Below are positions 23,877 through 31,497 of a stretch of 64,000 nt of DNA, piece by piece. The DNA lies in contig NZ_JAFICD010000001.1 of NCBI RefSeq assembly GCF_017833525.1, positions 2,480,001 to 2,544,000 on the forward strand. Direction: 5' to 3'. Within the stretch, counting starts at the first letter, position 1. Every line of letters begins with the position of its first letter. Source of the DNA: Duganella sp. 1411. Its GTDB lineage: Bacteria; Pseudomonadota; Gammaproteobacteria; Burkholderiales; Burkholderiaceae_D. The notes below the pieces were generated by a model that was not told the origin of the DNA, did no database searches, and worked only from the letters and a program-made list of their open reading frames with translations. The translations under genes and the position numbers were made by a program.

Positions 23877-25997
23877 TCAGAACCGCCAGGCCAGGCCCGC
23901 GCGCAGCGTGCGCATTTCGCCGGGATGGGTATGGATATCGGCCACCGGCGCCGCCTCGCCGGGCAGGCGCGACTCATAATAGTAGTCGATGTCGCTCACC
24001 TTGCGGTCGAGCAGATTGAGCACCTCGACCGTGAGCTTGAGATTGGCCGCCAGTTTATACCCCAGCTTCATGTTGACCAGCGTCGACGAAGGCGAACGCA
24101 CCGAGTCGTCCTCCACCAGCGCGCGCTGGCCGAAATAGCGCAGCCTGACGCCGCCCGACCACGGACCGGATTCGCCCGACACCCCGACCGACGCCGTGCG
24201 GTTGATCGATCCCGGGATGAAATTCCCCGCCGGATCGTTGTCGGTGAAGCGCGCATGCGACCATGCCAGGTTGGCGTCGATGATCCAGTCCTTGGCCGGC
24301 GTGTAGAAGTTGGCCAGTTCGATGCCATGGCGGCGGCTCGGTCGCCCGGCCTCGGTGCTGCCCGCGTCGCCGATGAAAATCAGCTCCGAATCGAGATCCA
24401 GCCGCCACGCGGCGACCGTCGTTTGCAAGCCCGGCACCAGTCCGACCAGGCGCAGGCCGGCCTCCTTGCCGATCGCCTTGACCAGCGGCTTGGCGCGTTC
24501 GATCGGCGCACCATCGGCGTCCACCGCCAGCCCGGTTTTAGGATCGACGGTGCCGGTGACGCCGCGCGCGTCGTCACTATGGAAGCCACGGCCCCAATTC
24601 AGATACACCTCGGCGTTTTTACCCGGCGTGAAAATGGCGGTGAATTTGGGGCTGGTGATCGACGCGTCGACCTTGCCCGAGTTGGCCGCGGTGTCGCTGT
24701 CGACATCGAACGAATAGCGGTCCGACCGCACGCCGGCCACGGTGCGCAGCCACGGCGTCCAGGTCGTGCTGTTGGACAGATACAGCGCCGCCGCGCGCTC
24801 CTTGACGTCGTCCTCGCGCACGGTAGACAGGCGCCGGCGCTGCTCGGTCAGATACAGCCCCACCGGCGACAAATGATCCTGGCGCAGCTGCGCGCCCAGC
24901 GTCGTCTCCGAGGCGAACGGCCCGAGTTTGTGCTGCCATGCGCGTTCCGCGTTCAGGCCCAGGATCTGGCGGCTCTCGGCCTGGTGGTACTGGTCGCCGT
25001 GTTCGGGATCGTCAAGCACATAGGTGAAATTGCTGAACAGGTCCAGACGCGATTTGATCAGGTACGCATCGACCTTGCCGTGACCATCGGCGTACTGGCG
25101 CGTCCACTCGGCGGACGCGCTGTAACGCGAGGTCTCGCCGCCGTCGCTGGGATCGAGTGCGCCATAGCGGCCAATCAAACCGCTGTCCAACGCGCGCCGT
25201 GGCACCTGGTCGGTGGAATTCCACGACGAGTGCATGCCCATGGCGGTCAGCCTGACGTCGTCGTCGCCGCTGCGCAGACTGTATGACAACACGCCGTTCA
25301 CGCGCTTGTAGTCCTCGGGCGTATCCCACGGACCGTCCTGGCCCGCGCGCTCGATCGCATACAGCAGCGTGCCGGCGGCCAGCGGCGCCGAATTCGCCAC
25401 CAGCACGCGGGTAAAGCGGTTCTGGCCCGCCTCCACGCTCAGTAAACCCTGCTCCATGCGTTGGACATAATCGAAGGCCGCCGCGCCGGCCGCCGAGAAG
25501 TCGCCCTCCTCCGCGTAGTACGTGGCCTTCTTGTATTGGATGGTGCTCACCAGCTCCGGGATCAGGAAGTTCAGGTCCGAATAGCCCTGGCCATGCGCGT
25601 TGCTCGGCAGGTTGACCGGCATGCCCATCACGGTGGTGCGGAAGTCGGTGCCGTGGTCGAGATTGAAACCGCGCGCGAAATACTGATTGGCCTTGCCGTC
25701 ACCGGCGTGCTGGGTCACGATCAGGCCCGGCACCGCCTCGAGCAGTTCGCCGGTGCGCAGCAACGGACGGTTTTCCAGCTGCTTGGCCGTCACCGTGCCC
25801 TGGTTGGCGGAATCGGCGACGCCGAGCGGAATCAGGCTGGCCGACACGCGCACCTGCAGCGGCGTGGCCTGGCTGCCGTCGGCGGGAGCGCTGCCATCGG
25901 CGCCGTCGGCCGCGAGGGCGAAGGCCGGCGCGGCCAGCAGGAGCATGGAGGGAATCAGGCGCAGCGTGCATTGCGGCCGGGGGAATTGCTTCTTCAT
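23877..25997 (-). CDS. TonB-dependent outer-membrane receptor under cobalamin riboswitch control
   Basis: 706 residues. The signal peptide ends near AFALAADG. The plug domain (about 45-165) contains LENRPLLRTGELLEAVPGLIVTQH and ARGFNLDHGTDFRTTVMGMPVN. The 22-stranded barrel ends in the aromatic ...RAGLAWRF typical of outer-membrane proteins. It is longer than the classical BtuB (about 600 residues) and not obviously BtuB in the plug. The leader carries a cobalamin riboswitch, so the ligand is probably a corrinoid or something whose uptake is set by B12 status. It would import it with TonB-ExbBD energy. Start ATG 25997; no strong Shine-Dalgarno is exposed, in line with riboswitch control. Confidence 0.88.
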   Translation of the reverse strand: MKKQFPRPQCTLRLIPSMLLLAAPAFALAADGADGSAPADGSQATPLQVRVSASLIPLGVADSANQGTVTAKQLENRPLLRTGELLEAVPGLIVTQHAGDGKANQYFARGFNLDHGTDFRTTVMGMPVNLPSNAHGQGYSDLNFLIPELVSTIQYKKATYYAEEGDFSAAGAAAFDYVQRMEQGLLSVEAGQNRFTRVLVANSAPLAAGTLLYAIERAGQDGPWDTPEDYKRVNGVLSYSLRSGDDDVRLTAMGMHSSWNSTDQVPRRALDSGLIGRYGALDPSDGGETSRYSASAEWTRQYADGHGKVDAYLIKSRLDLFSNFTYVLDDPEHGDQYHQAESRQILGLNAERAWQHKLGPFASETTLGAQLRQDHLSPVGLYLTEQRRRLSTVREDDVKERAAALYLSNSTTWTPWLRTVAGVRSDRYSFDVDSDTAANSGKVDASITSPKFTAIFTPGKNAEVYLNWGRGFHSDDARGVTGTVDPKTGLAVDADGAPIERAKPLVKAIGKEAGLRLVGLVPGLQTTVAAWRLDLDSELIFIGDAGSTEAGRPSRRHGIELANFYTPAKDWIIDANLAWSHARFTDNDPAGNFIPGSINRTASVGVSGESGPWSGGVRLRYFGQRALVEDDSVRSPSSTLVNMKLGYKLAANLKLTVEVLNLLDRKVSDIDYYYESRLPGEAAPVADIHTHPGEMRTLRAGLAWRF

Positions 25998-26179
25998 GAG
26001 GACTTTCTGTCACGATCGCTGGCGATCTTTTTTGTCAGGCGCACATCCCCGTGCGCCGTAAAAAAAGAAGCAGCCGCCATCAACGACAGTCAGACGAAAT
26101 CACAAGCCGGCGCCGTGGCGCCGATCCCGCATCCTCCGCAAAACACGACACCTCCCGGCCGCTTGCTTCCATCCGCCTT

Positions 26180-26378
26180 GGCCGGTATCCGGGCTAACAG
26201 GTCGGATCGTCTCGCCTTCCCATGCCGAACGCACAGTGGACTTCAGAGACGACCGGCCGCGCATCCAGTGGAAGCGCGGCGCCTGTTTTACCGTTGCGGG
26301 GACAGCACACGTTTGCCGCTGGCGAGCCAGCGCGTGTTTCCCGTTTAACTGCGGCCTGGAACCAGGCCGCGAGCACCA
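26180..26378 (-). promoter_or_regulatory. Cobalamin (B12) riboswitch
   Basis: Read on the minus strand from 26378. Conserved segments appear in order: GGTGCTC, TTAAACGGGAA, CTGTCCCCGCAACGGTAA, a CCACTG segment, GGGAAGGCGAG, and the B12 box GTTAGCCCGGATACCGGCC (26181-26199). These are the signature core elements of the cobalamin aptamer. It lies about 180 bp before the TonB-dependent receptor start. Between the two, GGCGCAC-ATCCCC-GTGCGCC (26038-26057) and GATCG-CTGG-CGATC (26014-26027) can form hairpins that may serve as the expression platform. When B12 is plentiful the receptor should be shut off. Confidence 0.93.
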
Positions 26379-26432
26379 AAACGCCGCCATGATACGACGG
26401 GCTGGCAACTATGGCAACGTTGGAGATGGTGC

Positions 26433-26612
26433 TTAATCGCTGGCCAGCTTCTCGCGGACAGCCTTGACGCTCGGCCCGGCCTCTTTCACCAGCTGCGCGA
26501 GACGGTCCTTCGTCACACCCAGCTCCTTGGTCCAGTAGTCCACTTCATGCGGCTCGTTGACATTGATACGCGCGCGGTCCTGCTGCCCCGCTTTTTTCAG
26601 ATCGTCGCTCAT
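26433..26612 (-). CDS. DUF3606 domain small protein
   Basis: 59 residues: MSDDLKKAGQQDRARINVNE, then HEVDYWTKELGVTKDRLAQLVKEAGPSVKAVREKL. This is the complete DUF3606 pattern (D.xRINV.E..EV.YWT..LGV....L...V...GP....V...L). Function unknown; the family is common next to stress or membrane genes in proteobacteria. ATG 26612 is chosen for its GGAGGG site; 13 residues of open frame upstream are not conserved. It lies upstream of the riboswitch region on the same strand but is probably a separate transcript. Confidence 0.88.
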   Translation of the reverse strand: MSDDLKKAGQQDRARINVNEPHEVDYWTKELGVTKDRLAQLVKEAGPSVKAVREKLASD

Positions 26613-26702
26613 GGCGCCCTCCGGTTTGTTTGTGTGCTGGAAGAATGACACAGAAGCGCGATCCGCACCGTTACATGGCGTACCGAGGAGTTTCGATGGT
26701 AA

Positions 26703-26897
26703 TTACTTAACGCTGCCCCTGAGGGTGGGATGGCCGTCATACATGGAATTGGTGCCCACATAGCGTGCATCCTCGGGGATTAGCTCGTTCAGAACGATCG
26801 CGTAGACGAGTACTGCGGCGACAATCAAACCCAGCTTGTTCCAGTCAATTTTTGCAAACACAATTTTCCCCGATGTAATTTTTATTAGCTCCTCCAT
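26703..26897 (-). CDS. Small hypothetical single-pass membrane protein
   Basis: 64 residues from ATG 26897. A basic amphipathic N-terminus (MEELIKITSGKIVFAKIDWNK) leads into one membrane span (LGLIVAAVLVYAIVLNELI), followed by a polar tail. I do not recognise a family. Codon and base use is less GC-rich than in the neighbours. The ribosome site is weak, so the gene is possible rather than sure. Confidence 0.45.
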   Translation of the reverse strand: MEELIKITSGKIVFAKIDWNKLGLIVAAVLVYAIVLNELIPEDARYVGTNSMYDGHPTLRGSVK

Positions 26898-26976
26898 GGT
26901 AGTCCGACCGTAGCATTTTGGGAATGAATTTTGATAATAAACAACACTTTGCAAGGTCCTGTGTTGCGTTGGGGCG

Positions 26977-27001
26977 AAAAAAAGCCGCCCGGATGGGCGG
27001 C
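26977..27001 (-). terminator. Rho-independent terminator
   Basis: On the minus strand: GCCGCCC, ATCC loop, GGGCGGC, then seven T. It lies 20 bp after the stop of the small gene 27022-27234. Confidence 0.92.
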
Positions 27002-27021
27002 GTGACGTCGTGGTGGAACAC

Positions 27022-27234
27022 CTAGCCGATAGTGAACGGCTCGCTCTCATCCTCGGTGTATCGCACTGGCCCCAGATTGTTGCTGGCGATGATGTCTTTC
27101 AAACTTGGGCCGGTCGACACGATGTTCTCTTTCTGCAATACCAAATCCAAAATCTTATCTTCGTGCAAAATACTCGCGCTCGAATGCTCCAAGGGCTCAG
27201 GGCTGTTCCGATACCAAACCTTATAAAATGGCAT
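27022..27234 (-). CDS. Small hypothetical protein
   Basis: 70 residues from ATG 27234, which has GAGGAG eight bases upstream: MPFYKVWYRNSPEPLEHSSA, then SILHEDKILDLVLQKENIVS, ending ESEPFTIG. No membrane segment, no signal peptide, no family recognised. The good ribosome site and a strong terminator directly downstream make it a convincing single-gene unit. Base composition is clearly lower in GC than the surrounding chromosome, which may mean recent acquisition. It sits between that terminator and tRNA-Pro. Confidence 0.7.
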   Translation of the reverse strand: MPFYKVWYRNSPEPLEHSSASILHEDKILDLVLQKENIVSTGPSLKDIIASNNLGPVRYTEDESEPFTIG

Positions 27235-27327
27235 ACCAAACTCCTCGTGGTTGGGCGGGTCAGTATGGCATGTATAGGCGGATAATGCCGCAGGCGACAG
27301 TAGCGAAATGGTCCAGGCCATCAACTG

Positions 27328-27362
27328 AGCTTGGCGGATTACGCTACGCTAATCCGCCCTAC
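27328..27362. repeat. 92-bp repeat family, copy C (right arm only)
   Basis: AGCTTGGCGGATTACGCTAC, then GCTAATCCGCCCTAC. Only the right arm remains; it still folds as GGCGGATTA/TAATCCGCC. It lies between tRNA-Pro and the small gene at 27022. Confidence 0.9.
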
Positions 27363-27411
27363 GTGATTTAGATGAAGGTTCGTTTCACGACAACCATTTA
27401 GAGTTGATGAT

Positions 27412-27443
27412 TGAAAAGAAAAAGGCCAATCCGAAGATTGGCC
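27412..27443 (-). terminator. Rho-independent terminator of tRNA-Pro
   Basis: On the minus strand: AGGCCAATC, TTCG loop, GATTGGCCT, then a T-rich run (TTTTCTTTTC). It starts 17 bases beyond the tRNA 3' end. Confidence 0.92.
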
Positions 27444-27459
27444 TAAGTCCTTGAATCTA

Positions 27460-27536
<77 letters not shown>

Positions 27537-27637
27537 GACGAATTCGCAATTATAGCAGCCACTTTAAGTATTTGTCATGTTTGCGTTACATCCTGCTCGA
27601 ATGGCATTCCATCCCACGCCCGGGTAAGATATCCGCC

Positions 27638-28474
27638 ATGTCCGAAACCTCCCCCTCCGACCTGATCGAACAAGCCGCCGGCCTGGTCGCCAACGCCGAT
27701 CTGCTGCTCGTCGCCGCCGGCGCCGGCATGGGCGTCGACTCCGGCCTGCCCGATTTTCGCGGCGACGAAGGATTCTGGCGGGCCTACCCCGCCCTCGCCC
27801 GCGCGCGCATGGCGTTCACCAGCGTCGCCTCGCCCGACACCTTCCACGCCAATCCGTCGCTGGCCTGGGGCTTCTACGGCCATCGCCTCAAACTTTACCG
27901 CGACACCGCGCCGCACGCCGGCTTCGCCCTCCTTAAAGCATGGGGCGGGCGCATGGACCACGGCTATGGCGTCTTCACCAGCAATGTCGACGGCCAGTTC
28001 CAGCGCGCCGGCTTCGATCCGCAACGGATATACGAATGCCACGGCTCCATCCACCACCTGCAATGCCTGACGCCATGCGGCGGCGACATCTGGCCGGCCG
28101 ACGACTTCCACCCGGAAGTCGACAACGACGCCTGCCGCCTGCTAAACGCGGCCCCGGTCTGCCCGCGCTGCGGCGCGCTGGCGCGGCCGAACATCCTGAT
28201 GTTCGGCGACTGGGGCTGGAACGAGCGCCGCTCGTGGCTGCAGGAGGCGCGTCTGGACGCGTTGCTGCGGACGGCGCGGCGGCCGCTGGTCGTGGAATTG
28301 GGTGCCGGCGTGGCGATACCGTCGGTGCGCCATTTCGGCCAGCATGTGATCCAGCGGCACGGCGGCCGCATGATCCGGATTAATCCGCGCGAACCGCGAG
28401 TCATGGGCGCGCGCGATGTCGGCCTGGCGATGGGCGCGCTGGCCGGCCTGGCCGCCATCGACGCCCTGCTCTAA
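27638..28474 (+). CDS. Sir2-family (sirtuin) NAD-dependent deacylase-like protein
   Basis: 278 residues. Sirtuin motifs are present with small changes: NAD loop AAGAGMGVDSGLPDFRGDEG (27-46), TSNVDGQ (114-120, usual form TQNID), catalytic H135 in YECHGSIHH, zinc cysteines C143/C147 and C175/C178 (CPRCG), and RPNILMFGD. Sirtuins remove acyl groups from lysine using NAD. This one belongs to a bacterial branch with a large insertion after the NAD loop, and its substrate is unknown. ATG 27638 is taken; 22 open residues upstream lack similarity. It converges on an FAH-family gene five bases away. Confidence 0.85.
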   Translation: MSETSPSDLIEQAAGLVANADLLLVAAGAGMGVDSGLPDFRGDEGFWRAYPALARARMAFTSVASPDTFHANPSLAWGFYGHRLKLYRDTAPHAGFALLKAWGGRMDHGYGVFTSNVDGQFQRAGFDPQRIYECHGSIHHLQCLTPCGGDIWPADDFHPEVDNDACRLLNAAPVCPRCGALARPNILMFGDWGWNERRSWLQEARLDALLRTARRPLVVELGAGVAIPSVRHFGQHVIQRHGGRMIRINPREPRVMGARDVGLAMGALAGLAAIDALL

Positions 28475-28479
28475 ACGAT

Positions 28480-29187
28480 TTACACCAGTTTGACGGCGAT
28501 GCCGGACAGCCCATCGACCTTGCCGGTCAGGGTCTGGCCGCGCACCACGGCGCCCACGCCCTCCGGCGTCCCGCTGAAAATCAGGTCGCCCGGCGCCAGC
28601 GCGAACAAGGTCGACAAATTGGCGATGGTTTCGCTGATCGACCAGATCAGATGGTCGATAGTGGCCGACTGCTTGGTCACGCCGTCGACATCGAGCTGGA
28701 TCGACGCGTGGCCGATATCGCCCGCTTCTTCGGCGCGGTGGATCACGCCGATCGGCGCAGAGTAGTCGAAGGCCTTGCCGATTTCCCACGGCCGGCCGGC
28801 GTCGCGCATCTTGAACTGCAGGTCGCGCCGCGTCATGTCCAGCCCCACCGCGTAGCCGAAGATGTGCCGCGCGGCGTCTTCGACGGCGATGTCGCTGCCG
28901 CCCTTGCCGATGGCGACCACCAGTTCGCACTCGTAGTGCAGATTGCTGGTCACCTGCGGATACGGCAGCTCGACCACCTGCCCCGGCGCCACCGGCACCA
29001 GCGCCTGGGCGTCGTTCGGCTTGCAGAAGAAGAATGGCGGTTCGCGGTCGGGGTCATACCCCATTTCGCGCGCGTGGGCGGCGTAATTGCGGCCGACGCA
29101 GTAGACGCGGCGCACGGGGAACAGGTCGGCGGTGCCGGCGACCGGCAGGCCGACGATGTCATGGGCGGGGATAACGTAGGAAGTCAT
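28480..29187 (-). CDS. Fumarylacetoacetate hydrolase (FAH) family protein
   Basis: 235 residues. Metal ligands of the FAH fold are visible: E86 and E88 in HYECELVVAIGKGG and D117 in GLDMTRRDLQ. Other conserved parts are YCVGRNYAAHAREMG, FFFCKPNDA, GKAFDYSAPIG and GDLIFSGTPEGVGAV. Short FAH proteins of this kind hydrolyse fumarylpyruvate or acylpyruvates or decarboxylate oxaloacetate, in aromatic-compound breakdown or metabolite repair. Start ATG 29187 with GGAGC. No pathway genes lie beside it, so the substrate is open; fumarylpyruvate or acylpyruvate is the best guess. Confidence 0.9.
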   Translation of the reverse strand: MTSYVIPAHDIVGLPVAGTADLFPVRRVYCVGRNYAAHAREMGYDPDREPPFFFCKPNDAQALVPVAPGQVVELPYPQVTSNLHYECELVVAIGKGGSDIAVEDAARHIFGYAVGLDMTRRDLQFKMRDAGRPWEIGKAFDYSAPIGVIHRAEEAGDIGHASIQLDVDGVTKQSATIDHLIWSISETIANLSTLFALAPGDLIFSGTPEGVGAVVRGQTLTGKVDGLSGIAVKLV

Positions 29188-29288
29188 GATGCTCCGATGG
29201 CTGGTATGGGAGATCGGACATGGTACAACAGCCGGCCCGCGCCCGCGCGGCCTGAAACACTACGAGACAAAATCGTCGAGCGAGACCC

Positions 29289-29900
29289 TCAGGACAACAG
29301 CAGCGCCGTCATCGCGATGCGGAACGCATCCACCAGGCTGTCGCGGTTCATCTCGGGGCGGTGCAACGCGCGGATCTGCAAACCCTGGAAGTACGAGATG
29401 ATGGTGTCGATGCGGCCGTCGAGCATGACGTCGTCGACCGGAAGATTACGGCGCTCGCGTCCCTGCTTGACCAGCTCGCGCAACTGGGTGCGCGAACTTT
29501 CCTCGTGCACGCGCAGTTGGGCGGCGATCACCGGATTGCGCGACGCCTCCGCGTACATCTCCAGCGGCACGTGCCAGGGCTGCGGATCGAGCGACTCGTC
29601 GATATGCCGGCGCGCGTCGTCGATCATGGCCTGCAGCGGATCGTCGCGCGTTTGCAGGTCGCGCAGCAAGCCGGTGACGTACTCGCTCTCGCGCTCGACG
29701 ATGGCCATGATGATGGCGTCCTTGCTGTCGAAATAATTGTAGATATGGCCGGCGCTCATGCCGGCCTGCTTGGAAATCTCCGACATGCTGGCGCCGTGAA
29801 AGCCACTGCGCGCGAAGCAGACGGCCGCCGCCTCCAACACCTGGTTGCGCCGGTTCTGCGCACGTTCCGGGTCGGTGCGTCGTTTTGCGGGGGTGGTCAT
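29289..29900 (-). CDS. TetR-family regulator, probably of the RND efflux operon
   Basis: 203 residues from ATG 29900 (the open frame continues 22 residues upstream without similarity). The N-terminal helix-turn-helix reads QVLEAAAVCFARSGFHGASM, then SEISKQAGMSAGHIYNYFDS, exactly the TetR pattern. The all-helical C-terminal ligand domain has a BetI/AcrR-like character. It lies on the same strand just downstream of the outer-membrane component of the efflux operon, 138 bp away. The only strong TetR-type palindrome nearby is before the first efflux gene at 35901, nearly 6 kb upstream, so it probably acts there. The inducing compound is unknown. Confidence 0.88.
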   Translation of the reverse strand: MTTPAKRRTDPERAQNRRNQVLEAAAVCFARSGFHGASMSEISKQAGMSAGHIYNYFDSKDAIIMAIVERESEYVTGLLRDLQTRDDPLQAMIDDARRHIDESLDPQPWHVPLEMYAEASRNPVIAAQLRVHEESSRTQLRELVKQGRERRNLPVDDVMLDGRIDTIISYFQGLQIRALHRPEMNRDSLVDAFRIAMTALLLS

Positions 29901-30038
29901 GTCGTGTCCTTGGGTCTCTCTAATGCCTGAAGGCGGAACTGTGGCGATGCCGGCCGGGTTTGTCAATTCGCCCTTGGCCTGATGCGGCGGGCGCGCAACA
30001 GCTGTGCATCACAGCCGCCGCGCGTCCGCCTGCGCAGT

Positions 30039-31496
30039 TTAGCCGCGCGGCGGATTGCCCTGTTGAGCAATCTCAGGTTGCCAGCCGCCGCCCAGCACCT
30101 TGTACAGGGTGACGGCGTTGCTGGTCTGGTTCAGGCGCGTGCTGATCAAACCCTGCTGGGCCGAATACAGCGCGCGCTGCGACACCAGCGCGTTCAGATA
30201 CGTGTCGGCGCCCTTGCGGTAGCGGGCGTCGTTGATCTTGAAGCTTTTCTCGGCCGCGTCCACCAGCGCCTGCTGCGAAGCGAGGCGCTCGTCGATCGTG
30301 CCGCGCGTGGCCAGCGCGTCGGCCACCTCGCGGAAGGCCACCTGGATCGCCTTCTCGTACTGCGCCACCGAGATGTCGCGGTCGGTCTTGGCGATATCGA
30401 GGTTGGCGCGATTGACGCCGCCGTCGAAGATCGGCAAATTGATCTGCGGCGCGAAACTCCACGTGCCCGATCCGGACTTGAACAATCCGGACAGGTTGCG
30501 GCTGGCGCTGCCGCCCGACGCCGTCAGCGAGATGCTGGGGAAGAAGGCGGCGCGCGCCACGCCGATGTTGGCGTTGGCGGCGCGCAGCGAGCGCTCGGCC
30601 TGCTGCACGTCGGGACGGTTTTGCAGCAGGTCCGACGGCAGTCCGGCCGGGATGGCCGCCAGCTGCGTGACCGGATTGAGGTCGTCCGTCGGCAGCAGGT
30701 CGGCCGGCACCGCGCCGCCCACCAGCAGCGCCAGCGCGTTCTGGTCCAGCGCCACCTGCGCGGTGTAGGTGGCGACGTCGTTGCGGGCCGACTGCACGCT
30801 GGTTTCGGCGTCGTACATGTCGACGCCGGAGGTGACGCCGTTCTCGAAGCGCTTGCGGCTCAGGTCATAGGTGATCTGCTGGCTGCTCAACGTCTCCGCC
30901 GCCAGCTTGAGGCGCTGCTGGTCGGCAGTCAGGGTCAGGTAGGCGTTGGCCACCTCCGCCACCAGGCTGATTTGCTGCGTGCGGCGCGCCTCCTCGGTGC
31001 CGAGGTAGGTCTGCAGGCCCGCCTCGGAGGCGTTGCGCACCTTGCCGAAGAAGTCCAGCTCATACGACGGCATCGACAGCCCGCCGCTGTACTGGCGGGT
31101 GATGGCGGCGTCGCCGGTGCCGGTCATGTTGGCCGGCGTGCGGGTGGCGCTCTGGCTCACGCCCGCGTTCACCTTCGGCAGCAGCGCCGCCGTCTGGATG
31201 TTGTACTCGGCGCGGGCGCGCTCGATATTGAGCACCGACACGCGCAGGTCGCGGTTGTTGGCCAGCGCCAGCTCGATCACCTTGCGCAGGCGCGCGTCGG
31301 AGAAGTACTCGCGCCACTGGATCTCCGACACCGGCTTGGCGTCGGCGGCGGCAGGCGGCACGCCCTTGTAGGCGTCGCCGGCGGGCCAGGCCTGCGCCAC
31401 CGGGGCGGCGGGACGCTGGTACACCGGCGCCAGGCTGCAGCCGGCCAGCAGCGCCAGCGCGGCCATGGTAATTAAAGACTTGTTCATGCTTTTCAT
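30039..31496 (-). CDS. Outer-membrane factor of RND efflux (NodT/OprM family lipoprotein)
   Basis: 485 residues. Lipoprotein signal ...ALALLAGCSLAPVYQRP with the acylated Cys near residue 20. Two repeats of the outer membrane efflux protein domain follow, with long alpha-hairpins (for example NNRDLRVSVLNIERARAEYN and ANANIGVARAAFFPSISLTA). Trimers form the TolC-like channel that carries drugs across the outer membrane. The start at 31496 is two bases past the stop of the RND pump gene, and its ribosome site GGAGG lies inside that gene's end, so they are coupled. A second ATG at 31487 is possible. Confidence 0.93.
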   Translation of the reverse strand: MKSMNKSLITMAALALLAGCSLAPVYQRPAAPVAQAWPAGDAYKGVPPAAADAKPVSEIQWREYFSDARLRKVIELALANNRDLRVSVLNIERARAEYNIQTAALLPKVNAGVSQSATRTPANMTGTGDAAITRQYSGGLSMPSYELDFFGKVRNASEAGLQTYLGTEEARRTQQISLVAEVANAYLTLTADQQRLKLAAETLSSQQITYDLSRKRFENGVTSGVDMYDAETSVQSARNDVATYTAQVALDQNALALLVGGAVPADLLPTDDLNPVTQLAAIPAGLPSDLLQNRPDVQQAERSLRAANANIGVARAAFFPSISLTASGGSASRNLSGLFKSGSGTWSFAPQINLPIFDGGVNRANLDIAKTDRDISVAQYEKAIQVAFREVADALATRGTIDERLASQQALVDAAEKSFKINDARYRKGADTYLNALVSQRALYSAQQGLISTRLNQTSNAVTLYKVLGGGWQPEIAQQGNPPRG

Positions 31497-31497
31497 A

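Noticed and set aside
26098..26436. Short frames on both strands in 26098-26436 as genes
   Set aside because: This interval is the cobalamin riboswitch. The frames have no ribosome sites or family features.
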